DNA of 15,499 bases from CAZODA01 sp964578485 (GTDB lineage Bacteria; Bacteroidota; Bacteroidia; Bacteroidales; Marinilabiliaceae), in the NCBI GenBank assembly GCA_964578485.1, contig CAZODA010000065.1:1-15499 (forward strand), in the 5' to 3' direction. Shown one piece after another: positions 1 through 8,007 of this stretch. The notes below the pieces were generated by a model. It saw only the letters and a program-made list of their open reading frames with translations, made no database searches and was not told the DNA's origin. The stretch's first letter is position 1. Each line of letters begins with the position of its first letter. A program made the position numbers and the translations under genes.

Positions 1-2
1 TT

Positions 3-1340
3 TTCCCTGCAGGTCCGGAAGATTGGTGGAGCCCAAGGAATATTGTAAGAACTCCCTTACACAGATTTAACAATGATGCAGTTTTTATTGATGGTGATTA
101 TCTACAGTCGGCAGGAAATACCGAGGAGGTAGATGAAGGAACCTATTATGTCGATTATGACAATCAAAAAATATATATAGGTGCTGATCCTGAGGGACGT
201 TTAGTTGAAATTACTGCCTTTAGAAAAGCTATTTATAGGACTTCCTATGCTGTTAACGGTAAAGAACCAGATAACCGCGGGCCTCACATCAGAGGTATTA
301 CTTTTAGCCAATATGCTGATACTATGGTTCATATTGGTGGGGTAGGACTCGCAATCGATCAGCATGGAAAGGATGCAGTAGGAACCATATTTGAAAACTG
401 TGTTTTTTCGAAATGTTTTAGAATGGGAGTTTTTGCCTTAAGTGATAGCTTAATAATGCGTAATTGTAAAGTTGTTGATACAAACACCGAAGGTGTTTAT
501 ATAGTAGCATCTTCAGATATATTATTGGAAAGAAATATTTTTGAGAATAATAATATTGAAGAATGGACAGGCTTTTTCCCTTCAGCTGTTAAAATTTTTA
601 ATCAGAGTCATAGGGCTATTGTTCGCGACAACTTGGTAACAAACCATCCTCATTCAAATGGTGTTTGGTGGGACGTAGGAAATCACGATGGTGTTTTTAT
701 GAATAATTATGTGGAAAATGTTGGAGATGGAGGATGCTTCTTTGAAATATCCGACGGACTTACAGTTTTTGACAATACCTTCGTTGATTGCTTCTTGGGT
801 GTTCATGTTTTGAATTCTGCCAATGTTAAAATATACAATAATATTTTGGTAAATAGTAAAGTTTCTGTTCGTCGTGATAGTCGGGGTGATCGATTGGGAG
901 TTTTTGGCTGGCATGTAACGCTCGGACCGGGTGTTGAGGAGCGTGAAGGACATGTATTGGCGAATAATTTATTCTTCCAAGATAAAGAAGACAATACAAA
1001 TATCATTGATGTTAACCAACCCGGTTTTATGTGTGAAAGACTTAACAAAGCTCCATTTGATGTTTTCGACGCAAACGTATTTGTAAGGGCTGGTGAAAAT
1101 AATGAGGAAGGATCGCCATTGATTCGTTGGTCACCATACTCAAATGAAAGATGTAGTTATGATTATCCTTCACCTGCAGAATTACATAAAGATTTACCTG
1201 AATATTCTGAAAATTGTCAATATTATCAGAATTTTAACGATGTAGTTTTTGAGGATCTAAGTGATCAAGGATATAAAATATCAAGAAAGTTCCCCGGTTA
1301 TGACTTGGTAACTTCACGTCCGGAATTTTTGAAAAATTAA
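3..1340 (+). CDS. Right-handed parallel beta-helix repeat protein, 5' partial
   Basis: The reading frame is open from base 3, with no stop before TAA at 1338-1340, so the gene enters from outside the window. The ATG at 324 is internal, not the start. The first ~100 visible residues contain a stretch like YYVDYDNQKIYIGADPEG (about residues 48-65), which in many carbohydrate-active beta-helix proteins precedes the helix proper. After it come repeating short strands rich in N, V, I, F and G with typical rungs (FENCVFSKC, LIMRNCKVVDT, ILLERNIFENN, AIVRDNLVTN, GVFMNNYVEN, LTVFDNTFVDC, VKIYNNILVN). Such folds belong to polysaccharide lyases, glycoside hydrolases and related extracellular enzymes. 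The substrate and catalytic residues cannot be assigned, and the signal peptide would lie upstream. The gene converges on batE and its stop overlaps the batE stop. Beta-helix assignment is fairly sure; enzymatic role is inference. Confidence 0.85.
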   Translation, partial: FPAGPEDWWSPRNIVRTPLHRFNNDAVFIDGDYLQSAGNTEEVDEGTYYVDYDNQKIYIGADPEGRLVEITAFRKAIYRTSYAVNGKEPDNRGPHIRGITFSQYADTMVHIGGVGLAIDQHGKDAVGTIFENCVFSKCFRMGVFALSDSLIMRNCKVVDTNTEGVYIVASSDILLERNIFENNNIEEWTGFFPSAVKIFNQSHRAIVRDNLVTNHPHSNGVWWDVGNHDGVFMNNYVENVGDGGCFFEISDGLTVFDNTFVDCFLGVHVLNSANVKIYNNILVNSKVSVRRDSRGDRLGVFGWHVTLGPGVEEREGHVLANNLFFQDKEDNTNIIDVNQPGFMCERLNKAPFDVFDANVFVRAGENNEEGSPLIRWSPYSNERCSYDYPSPAELHKDLPEYSENCQYYQNFNDVVFEDLSDQGYKISRKFPGYDLVTSRPEFLKN

Positions 1341-2104
1341 ATTATTTCCAAATGTTCGGCGTGCATCCAACCAACGTGACCATCGTCGATTTCAATTTCA
1401 AACCATTGATCAATTTGTTGTAAAATAAATACGCGGGTACCGGAGTGCAGAACAAAAAGTTCTGTACTCCGCGCATCCGGCGAACTTCGGACTGTTACAG
1501 AAGGAGAAAAAACAATCGCCCTTTTATGTTCAATTAGATTTCGCTTTTGCTTGCTAGAAAAAGAAAATCCAATAGCAGAAATTAAAATTGCAAGTATTGC
1601 TAAAAAAAAGCAAAGCTTACGGAATGTTACATTTTTAGAAAAGAAATAAAGCAACATTCCTGTTAAAAAAACAATAAAAGAAATTACTGATATTAAAGCC
1701 CAGCTGTTTGAATCTGCAATATTTCTGAAAGAAATCAACCAGCGTGTAAGAAAAAATTCATGTAGTGGTTCTATATTATCGCTTATCTGACTATAAGCAA
1801 GATTTAAATTATGACGAATATCCCTGTCATGAGGCGCCATTAAGAGGGCCCTTTCATAATTAAGTATAGCGGATGGTAGATAGCCCTGTCGATAATAAGC
1901 ATTGCCAAGATTATAATAAAGATCCGGCGAAACAAGGTCTGATTGAAGAACTTCTTCATATAATTCTATTGCAGCTTCATAGTCACCCTCCATATATAAA
2001 TCGTTAGCCTGATAAATACTTTCATCTTCTGCCAGTATATTTAAACTTATGGCTAATAAAAAAATAATAAATATCAATTTGGTAAATTTCCCTATTCTTT
2101 TCAT
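1337..2104 (-). CDS. batE: BatE: TPR protein with C-terminal SH3-like domain
   Basis: This 255-residue protein is the last gene of the Bat operon. It starts with a signal peptide or anchor (residues 1-25, hydrophobic core LIFIIFLLAISLNILA). Two tetratricopeptide units follow at about 28-100 (ANDLYMEGDYEAAIELYEEVL, then LYYNLGNAYYRQGYLPSAILNYERAL). Two membrane helices lie at about 134-156 and 163-183. The C-terminus (about 190-255) is a bacterial SH3-like domain (VRSSPDARS, FVLHSGTRVFIL, QWFEIEIDDGHVGWM). This order is that of BatE in Bacteroidota. The topology suggests TPR repeats in the periplasm and protein contacts within the Bat complex; that role is inferred. The ATG at 2104 lies 21 bases after the batD stop, supporting co-transcription. 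The stop overlaps that of the convergent beta-helix gene by four bases. A strong inverted repeat lies within the SH3 part of the gene (1441-1471). Confidence 0.88.
   Translation of the reverse strand: MKRIGKFTKLIFIIFLLAISLNILAEDESIYQANDLYMEGDYEAAIELYEEVLQSDLVSPDLYYNLGNAYYRQGYLPSAILNYERALLMAPHDRDIRHNLNLAYSQISDNIEPLHEFFLTRWLISFRNIADSNSWALISVISFIVFLTGMLLYFFSKNVTFRKLCFFLAILAILISAIGFSFSSKQKRNLIEHKRAIVFSPSVTVRSSPDARSTELFVLHSGTRVFILQQIDQWFEIEIDDGHVGWMHAEHLEII
1441..1471. repeat. 13-bp inverted repeat (hairpin) inside batE
   Basis: Left arm 1441-1453 and right arm 1459-1471 are complementary at 12 of 13 positions, separated by five A bases (1454-1458). The single exception pairs G1447 with T1465, a wobble in a plus-strand transcript but an A-C mismatch in batE mRNA. 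There is no T-run beside it, so it is not a textbook intrinsic terminator. It lies about 100 bases beyond the stop of the plus-strand beta-helix gene. Confidence 0.6.
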
Positions 2105-2125
2105 AACTGTATTATTAGTTATTCT

Positions 2126-3970
2126 TTAGCTTGAAACTTTTTTGCGTTTTAACTGTCCTTCAAGTTTACTAATGGTAGTGAGAGCCTTTTTATATAATTC
2201 ATCCCTTTCTTTATGATCGTTTTGAGGGGAATACCTTGCATATTCACAAGTATCTAAAATTCTAAGGAATTCATCTGAAAGAATTTCTTCACCACCGGAA
2301 GAAATTAAAATATTTCTTACATTATCTTTATTTAATTCTGCCCTTGAAATCGACAATTTATCACTGATATAACCCCATAAAGCTTTTACTAATTCTTCGT
2401 AAAATCCTTCCTGATCACCTTTTTGTAAAAGCAATGCTGAACGTTTTAAACGTTTTCTTGCAATTTTATTAGCTTTCTTGTTTTTAACCCTCTGTATGTC
2501 AGCATTTTCTTTAATTCGCTTTCGATTAAAGAAATAAATTATAATAAATAAAAATAAAGGAATAACATAGCCCAATATAAAAGTTTTACTGCCAAAGAGA
2601 AAGGAATCAACAGGATGAAGAAGCATAGGAGAGGTGCGAATAAATCTGATATCCTGACCAAGCATCTGAACATTTTCCCTGTTTGCAGCACGGCCGGGCG
2701 ATGAACTTATAAAAGCATCCTCACTTTCAATTTGTGATCCCTCAACATTTAATGTGATAGGATTACTCTTTATGGTTTGATAACGACCCGTGGCCGGGTT
2801 AAAAAAACTGTACTCAACAGAAGGTATGGTAAAAATACCGGCATAACGCGGTATAATAAGTGTTTCAATAGTTTTAGTGCCTCTGCCACCTTGTGCTGTC
2901 TGACGAATATTATTTTTTACATTAGGCTCAAATACATCAAAATCGGCAGGAAAATCAAATTTTGGATTTAAGGCTAAACGATGGTTTCCGGTACCGGAAA
3001 TTTCAGCCTTTACAGTAATTCCATCGTTTATTTTTACATCAGTATCTGATGGACTTACATTTAATGAGATATTCCCTACAATACCGGAATATCCTGCAGG
3101 ACGAGGAGAGGGTAAAGCTTTAACCTGTATATTTAATGAGTTGGAAGTGACTCGCTTTCTTACTGTTCTGTACGAATCAAAAAAATCACCGAAAATGCTG
3201 TGTGATTGTCGAGCTTGGCGCTGCCTTATTAAAAATTCTATGGATGTTGGAATTATTGTCAATTGCCCGGATGATTGAGGATATAAAACACGTTGGTTAA
3301 AAGTACCTACACGGTAATTAAGCCCTCTTATGTTTTCCATAGACCATTGAATACTTCCTTCATCACTTTCCAAATTCTCTACTAAGAAATCCCTTAATTC
3401 AGGTAAGCTTATATCAGAGATTCCTTCAAGATTAACCCTGGTATAAATTTTTGTTGTAACTAATATTGCTTCTTCTTGCCAAACTTCAGATTTGTTGGCA
3501 GTCATGGTAATAAATAAATCATCATCAGATAGAGCTCCATCAGTACTTTCAGTTTGCTGCTGTTGTTGAGGAGAACGATCGGCATCATCGGCAGGAATTA
3601 CTTCAATAGTTAAAGAATTACTTTCAACAATATTACCCTCTGTCTCAATTTTGGCAGGGCTAATATTAAAAGTTCCTACATCATCGGCCCTTAAAACATA
3701 AGTGTAAGAATATTGTACCGATCTTGAAATTTGATTGTTTATTATTTGAGTTGAAGAACTTTGTGAAATACTTGGACCCATTAATATTTGAAAATCCGGA
3801 ATATCGGGAATACGTATTTCATTGGCTGACTTATTTATAGTATAAATTAACTGAAATCTGCTGCCTTGAATTACTGTCGAAGGTGCATTAGCCTTAAATT
3901 CTACCTCCTCAGCTTTTAAAGAGCTAAATATTATTATTGAAAAAAAGACTAAACTGACGATCCGTTTCAT
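2126..3970 (-). CDS. batD: BatD: membrane-anchored oxygen-tolerance family protein
   Basis: The product is 614 residues from the ATG at 3970. A TTG 33 bases further upstream (4003) keeps the frame, but it would overlap the true end of batC, and the ATG begins directly with a signal peptide (MKRIVSLVFFSIIIFSSLKA), so ATG is preferred. The rest is a long beta-rich periplasmic region with Ig-like segments (about 21-455), with a Q-rich linker near 135. One membrane helix follows at about 462-481 (TFILGYVIPLFLFIIIYFF). Last is a basic then helical cytosolic tail with FYEELVKALWGYISDKL and CEYARYSP. This is the BatD/oxygen tolerance family architecture. It probably scaffolds BatA/BatB at the membrane; that is inference. 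The tail resembles that of the protein at 6948-8006. Spacing is 26 bases after batC and 21 before batE. Confidence 0.9.
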   Translation of the reverse strand: MKRIVSLVFFSIIIFSSLKAEEVEFKANAPSTVIQGSRFQLIYTINKSANEIRIPDIPDFQILMGPSISQSSSTQIINNQISRSVQYSYTYVLRADDVGTFNISPAKIETEGNIVESNSLTIEVIPADDADRSPQQQQQTESTDGALSDDDLFITMTANKSEVWQEEAILVTTKIYTRVNLEGISDISLPELRDFLVENLESDEGSIQWSMENIRGLNYRVGTFNQRVLYPQSSGQLTIIPTSIEFLIRQRQARQSHSIFGDFFDSYRTVRKRVTSNSLNIQVKALPSPRPAGYSGIVGNISLNVSPSDTDVKINDGITVKAEISGTGNHRLALNPKFDFPADFDVFEPNVKNNIRQTAQGGRGTKTIETLIIPRYAGIFTIPSVEYSFFNPATGRYQTIKSNPITLNVEGSQIESEDAFISSSPGRAANRENVQMLGQDIRFIRTSPMLLHPVDSFLFGSKTFILGYVIPLFLFIIIYFFNRKRIKENADIQRVKNKKANKIARKRLKRSALLLQKGDQEGFYEELVKALWGYISDKLSISRAELNKDNVRNILISSGGEEILSDEFLRILDTCEYARYSPQNDHKERDELYKKALTTISKLEGQLKRKKVSS

Positions 3971-3996
3971 TCTGTTATTCTTAAATCTCGACAAAA

Positions 3997-4841
3997 TTAC
4001 CAATTTTTTTCTATCATAATTTGTTGCTGTTCCTGATGACGGTCTATCTTCTCCATTATTTCCTTTTCATCTTCAGCAACTGCTTGCAATAATCTTTCAG
4101 CAGTCTCCCTGCTGATCCCTTCGCTTTCTTGATCCTGAACATCTTCCTGCTCTTGTTGCTCCTGCTCCTGTTCTTGCTGTTCTTGCTCCTGTTCTTGCTC
4201 TTCTTGCTCTTGCTCTTGCTCTTGCTCTTGCTCTTGTTCCTCTTGCTCTTCTTTTAACTTTTGAGCTGNNNNNNNNNNNNNNNNNNNNNNNNNNNNNNNN
4301 NNNNNNNNNNNNNNNNNNNNNNNNNNNNNNNNNNNNNNNNNNNNNNNNNNNNNNNNNNNNNNNNNNNNTCTTGCTCTTGCTCTTGCTCTTGTTCCTCTTG
4401 CTCTTCTTTTAACTTTTGAGCTGCAATTAAGTTATATCTTGTTTCATCATCATCAGGATTTTGACGTAAAGATTCTTTATAGGCTTCAATGCTATTGTCA
4501 ATGTCCTGATTGTAAAGATAACTATTTCCAAGGTTGTGAAATAAACGGGCAATTTGTTCTTTATCATCCGAATAGGGAGCAATGGCCTGTAATTGCTCTA
4601 TTGCATCATCGTAACGTTCGAGACGAAAAAGTGTCGTTGCCAAATTATAGCCCGCTTCAAAAGAATTTGGATTATGTCGCAAAGCTTCCCTAAATTCAGC
4701 TTCTGCCTTTATATAATCTTCATTGTTTAAGTATTCAATACCTCTTCTTACATAACGCCTTTCCTCCTGTGCAAAAGATTTAAATGAAGAAATTAAGGTC
4801 ATAAAGACAATCAGGATTATATATATGTTTTTTCTTGTCAT
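3997..4841 (-). CDS. batC: BatC: TPR protein with Glu/Gln-rich tail, interrupted by an assembly gap
   Basis: The gene starts at the ATG at 4841, 11 bases after the batB stop. It encodes a signal peptide (residues 1-25, core IYIILIVFMTLISSF), three TPR units (about 28-138: RRGIEYLNNEDYIKAEAEFREAL, AGYNLATTLFRLERYDDAIEQL, HNLGNSYLYNQDIDNSIEAYKESL) and an EQ-repeat tract. Read literally, a run of 100 Ns (4269-4368) shifts the frame and creates a false stop at 4254. The 55 bases on each side of the gap are identical; collapsing them removes 155 bases and restores an open frame to TAA at 3997-3999, giving 229 residues. The recovered tail reads ISRETAERLLQAVAEDEKE and ends IEKNW, as BatC proteins typically end. 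It is probably periplasmic or membrane-associated, binding other Bat proteins. The exact number of EQ repeats is uncertain. Confidence 0.87.
4207..4236. repeat. Hexanucleotide tandem repeat (CTCTTG)n in batC
   Basis: Five perfect CTCTTG copies lie here, within a longer impure tract reaching about 4147. On the coding strand they read CAAGAG, encoding Gln-Glu. A copy of the same tract lies across the gap (4369-4391). Because the unit is six bases, slippage would lengthen or shorten the EQ tract without changing frame. Confidence 0.85.
4214..4423. repeat. Identical 55-base flanks of the N gap
   Basis: Bases 4214-4268 and 4369-4423 are the same 55-base sequence in direct orientation. Both include the EQ repeat and the unique codons for AQKLKEEQEEQ. 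Identity stops at the gap on one side and at base 4424 on the other. This fits contig ends overlapping by an assembler k-mer, not a genuine duplication. Confidence 0.85.
4269..4368. other. 100-N assembly gap, probably artefactual
   Basis: There are exactly 100 undetermined bases, the conventional placeholder for a gap of unknown size. The gap sits in the low-complexity EQ-coding tract of batC. The 55 bases before it (4214-4268) and after it (4369-4423) are identical, so the two contig ends probably overlap and no sequence is missing. Confidence 0.95.
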
Positions 4842-4852
4842 AATTTATACTT

Positions 4853-5899
4853 TTATAATTCCTTCCTATCCGGCTTATTAACAGTAAATAAATCAATGTT
4901 TTTTAATAAACGGTTCTTTCTCTCAAGAATAAAAAAATCAATTAATAAAATTACTATAACAATTAAGATAAGAGATTGATATTGATCTTCAAAATCAGTA
5001 TATACTTTTGTTTCTAATTCTACACGTTCTATTCCTGAAAGTTCATTTATAAGCTGATTGATGCCGGCACGTATATTATTGGCAGGAAAATAAGCGCCTT
5101 TACCTGCCGATGCAATATCTTCAAGCATTTGCCTGTCCAGCTTAGTGATTACAACATTACCATCTTTATCGCGAAGAAAATTTCCGCTTCCTCCAACAGG
5201 AATAGGACCGCCTTCAGGTGATCCCATACCAATAGTGTAAACTTTGATATTCTTTTCTGCAGCCTTGGTGGCAGCACCAATAGCATCATCTTCATGGTTT
5301 TCTCCATCTGTTATAATGATAATGGCGCGGTTAATACCTTCCTCAGAAGTAAATGATTGCATTGATAACTCTATGGCCCTGCCAATGGCAGTACCCTGAA
5401 CAGGTACTATGTTTGTCGTAACATTATTTAAAAACATCCTTGCGGAAGCATAATCAGAAGTAATGGGTAATTGTACATAGGCATTTCCCGCAAAAACAAC
5501 CAAACCTATACGGTCATTGACCAAGCGGTCGGTTAATCTCGATACCGCTTGCTTTGCCCTTTCCAAACGATTGGGTTGAATGTCCTGAGAATTCATGCTG
5601 TTAGAAACATCCAAAGCAATCATTATTTCTATACCCTGACGCTGAACAGTTTGTAAACGTGTTCCAAACTGCGGAGCTGCTAATGCAAATATCAAAACTA
5701 TTAAGGCTAATAATAACAGATAAAATTTTGTTATAGGCCTGAGAATAGATAGGTCAGGCATTAAGTTCTTTAGAAGCTCGGGATTTCCAAACTTATTAAG
5801 TGCCTTTTTTTTCCTATAGGATAAAAAAAGATGCATAAATGCCAATATTGGTATTAGCAGTAATAAATATAAATATTCTGGATTTCCGAATCGAAACAT
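4853..5899 (-). CDS. batB: BatB: membrane-anchored vWA-domain protein
   Basis: This 348-residue protein has two N-terminal membrane helices (about 8-27 and 58-75), a von Willebrand A domain (about 90-290) and a C-terminal helix (about 311-328, LILIVIVILLIDFFIL). The metal-ion-dependent adhesion site is complete: D97-x-S99-x-S101 in ALDVSNSMN, T170 in VQGTAIG and D198 in IITDGEN. An intact MIDAS implies divalent metal-dependent binding of a protein partner. BatA and BatB form a complex in the Bat systems studied. The gene sits 34 bases after batA and 11 before batC. It is a paralogue of BatA (same motif spacing) but carries the longer N-terminal stretch and the glycine-rich PEGGPIPVGGSGNF segment. 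Identification is strong; the partner ligand is unknown. Confidence 0.93.
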   Translation of the reverse strand: MFRFGNPEYLYLLLLIPILAFMHLFLSYRKKKALNKFGNPELLKNLMPDLSILRPITKFYLLLLALIVLIFALAAPQFGTRLQTVQRQGIEIMIALDVSNSMNSQDIQPNRLERAKQAVSRLTDRLVNDRIGLVVFAGNAYVQLPITSDYASARMFLNNVTTNIVPVQGTAIGRAIELSMQSFTSEEGINRAIIIITDGENHEDDAIGAATKAAEKNIKVYTIGMGSPEGGPIPVGGSGNFLRDKDGNVVITKLDRQMLEDIASAGKGAYFPANNIRAGINQLINELSGIERVELETKVYTDFEDQYQSLILIVIVILLIDFFILERKNRLLKNIDLFTVNKPDRKEL

Positions 5900-5933
5900 T
5901 TCTGTTACTTTAAATTTATATTTTAAACTTTTC

Positions 5934-6923
5934 TTAAGGTAATGTTCTTAAAACTGTATTTTTTAATAATAACTCTACAAGCAAGAAGATTAAGGCTAAT
6001 AAAGCAAAGGGTAAAAATTCTTCTGAATGTTTTACATATTCCTGAACTTCTATTTGGTGTTTTTCTAATTGGTCGATTTCCTTATAAATAGCATTCAAGC
6101 CCTGACGATCGGTAGCCCTGAAATAGCGCCCACCGGTAATATCAGCAATTTCCTGTAACATTTTTTCATCAATTCTAACTTCAACATCCTGTATTTGCTG
6201 ACCAAATACCGTTTGAATCGGCATTGGTGCAGTTCCAATAGTACCCACCCCAATGGTATATACCCTGATACCAAAAGTTCGAGCTATCTCTGCCGCAGTA
6301 AGAGGCGCTATCTGACCACGATTATTTTCACCATCGGATAATAATATTATAACCTTACTCCTTGATTCGCTATCCTTAATTCTGTTTACAGCAGCAGCCA
6401 AGCCCATGCCAATAGCCGTTCCATCTTCTATCATTCCGGTTTGAACATCTCTCATAAGATTGATTAATACAGCGTGATCGGTTGTTAAAGGACACATGGT
6501 AAAGGCTTCTCCGGCAAATATGGTTAAACCCAAACGATCGGATGCTCGCATATTAATAAATTCGATCGCTACCTCTTTGGCAGCTTCCATACGATTGGGT
6601 TTGAAATCCATCGCCATCATACTTCCCGAAATATCCAATGATATCATAATGTCAATTCCTTCACTTGTAATATCTTGAAGACGATTAGTACTTTGAGGTC
6701 GCGCCAATGCAATAATCAATAGTATCAATGCCAGCAATCTGAATAAAAAAGGAAGATGCCGCATATATACTTTTTTGGACTTTCTAAGTTGTGCAAAACC
6801 TCTTAAGCTGCTATATTGAAGGGAAGCATAAGCATTTTTTTGCTTCCATATATACCATGCTATTATTGGTATAATCAATAAAAGCCAATAAAAATAATTT
6901 GGATGAAGAAATGTAATTTTCAT
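5934..6923 (-). CDS. batA: BatA: membrane-anchored vWA-domain protein
   Basis: This 329-residue protein has helices at about 8-26 (YFYWLLLIIPIIAWYIW) and 56-75, followed by the ARPQ motif that typically precedes the vWA domain in this family. The vWA domain spans about 88-285, and a C-terminal helix lies at about 304-322. The MIDAS residues are all present: D97-x-S99-x-S101 in SLDISGSMM, T169 in EDGTAIG and D197 in LLSDGENN. Gene order after moxR and DUF58 and before the paralogue batB identifies it as BatA. It is thought to work with BatB at the inner membrane, with MoxR remodelling or loading the vWA proteins; that mechanism is inferred from the MoxR-vWA family. It lies 24 bases downstream of the preceding gene, consistent with one operon. 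The start codon ATG at 6923 places the first helix immediately at the N-terminus. Confidence 0.93.
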   Translation of the reverse strand: MKITFLHPNYFYWLLLIIPIIAWYIWKQKNAYASLQYSSLRGFAQLRKSKKVYMRHLPFLFRLLALILLIIALARPQSTNRLQDITSEGIDIMISLDISGSMMAMDFKPNRMEAAKEVAIEFINMRASDRLGLTIFAGEAFTMCPLTTDHAVLINLMRDVQTGMIEDGTAIGMGLAAAVNRIKDSESRSKVIILLSDGENNRGQIAPLTAAEIARTFGIRVYTIGVGTIGTAPMPIQTVFGQQIQDVEVRIDEKMLQEIADITGGRYFRATDRQGLNAIYKEIDQLEKHQIEVQEYVKHSEEFLPFALLALIFLLVELLLKNTVLRTLP

Positions 6924-6947
6924 CTATTAAACTATTTTAAAACTGTT

Positions 6948-8006
6948 TTATAATTCCTTTGATACACCATGATTTTCATTATCTTCCATGCTTCCGGCAT
7001 CGGAAGCTTTATTTCTTAATTCTTCAGGTGTAAGTAATTCTTCTATCTTAGTCTGATTAACAAAAAAATAAGCATTTATTAATGAACTTTCATTTTCATC
7101 AGGGGAGGGTTCAAATTTTGCAAATTTAGCTAAATCGGCAATATTGAGAACCTGCTCCATTTTATTATAAAGATTCTTGTCAGGAAGCTCTATTTGTCGA
7201 AGCTCATCCATTATTTCACTTGTCGTTTGCTCAAGGGCAGGAAATTCGTAACGCCCTTCCATGTATTTTCGTAGCGTATCTGTTAATTGTGAATGATACA
7301 ATTTTATTCGTCCTGCTTGCCAGAGCTTTTCATTTTTTATTGTCTCTAATGAACGTAAAGCTGTAATATGAGGCGGTTCTTTGGGCTTGCTTGGAAAGAA
7401 AACCTCTTTTAAAGGAATTTCCCTTGTCATATAATAATAAACGCCAAGACCTGAAATAATCAACAACAAATAAAATGCAAAAAACCAATATCTGTAAGGC
7501 CACAATTCAGAAAGAATAAAAGGAAGATTAAAAGCATTTTTAAGGTCGAAAAAACCCTTTTGAGGATCAACTTCTTCAAAAGGATTTATTACCATTAAAA
7601 CTAAAGGTTCTGTTGTAGCTTTTCCTGCTATCTCTCCGTCGAAATATTCAAATAACATAGGGGGGATATAGTACAAACCGCTGTCAAAGGAGGTAACCCT
7701 ATATATTTGTGTTAAAGATAAACGCTGATCATCGTGAAAAATAGTATCGGGTTTTGTTATTTCCAGTACTTCAATATCCTTTGTAATTGTATCATTAATA
7801 TCAGGAAAAATTGTTTTAATATTTTTTGGCTGGGAGATTTCTATTGTCAGATTCATTTGACCCCCAATTACCATTAATGAAGAATCCAATTTAGCTGATA
7901 CTACAACATTATTAGCAGATAAATTTTGACTTGCAAAAAATCCTGCACTTGTAAATAATGACAAAATTACCGGTAGATAAAATAAAGATTTAATCCGATT
8001 TACCAT
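6948..8006 (-). CDS. Bat-operon membrane protein with BatD-like C-terminal domain
   Basis: This 352-residue protein has a signal peptide (about 1-31), a beta-rich periplasmic part (about 33-142) that recalls the Ig-like modules of BatD, one membrane helix (about 172-193, YWFFAFYLLLIISGLGVYYY) and a cytosolic helical domain (about 212-325). That domain has a pattern also seen in the BatD tail: LYHSQLTDTLRKYMEGRY against FYEELVKALWGYISDKL, then LAKFAKFEPS against CEYARYSPQN. A gene of this kind is commonly found between the DUF58 gene and batA in Bacteroidota but has no settled name. Its ATG at 8006 is one base after the DUF58 stop (TGAcATG), implying translational coupling. A role as a membrane partner linking the cytosolic MoxR/DUF58 pair to the vWA proteins is my inference. 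It could also be annotated DUF4381-like. Confidence 0.8.
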   Translation of the reverse strand: MVNRIKSLFYLPVILSLFTSAGFFASQNLSANNVVVSAKLDSSLMVIGGQMNLTIEISQPKNIKTIFPDINDTITKDIEVLEITKPDTIFHDDQRLSLTQIYRVTSFDSGLYYIPPMLFEYFDGEIAGKATTEPLVLMVINPFEEVDPQKGFFDLKNAFNLPFILSELWPYRYWFFAFYLLLIISGLGVYYYMTREIPLKEVFFPSKPKEPPHITALRSLETIKNEKLWQAGRIKLYHSQLTDTLRKYMEGRYEFPALEQTTSEIMDELRQIELPDKNLYNKMEQVLNIADLAKFAKFEPSPDENESSLINAYFFVNQTKIEELLTPEELRNKASDAGSMEDNENHGVSKEL

Positions 8007-8007
8007 G

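Noticed and set aside
654..1048. Minus-strand open frames within the beta-helix gene
   Set aside because: They lie antisense to a convincing coding frame and have no recognisable domain or start context.
3971..4003. TTG start 33 bases upstream of the batD ATG
   Set aside because: It would overlap the reconstructed end of batC (stop at 3997-3999) and put a charged stretch before an otherwise perfect signal peptide.
4254..4268. Stop codon ending batC at 4254
   Set aside because: It arises only because the 100-N placeholder shifts the frame; the native frame reads through it to 3997.
4214..4423. Genuine tandem duplication within batC
   Set aside because: Identity is exactly 55 bases and bounded by the gap, and collapsing one copy gives a normal-length in-frame BatC; an assembler overlap is simpler.
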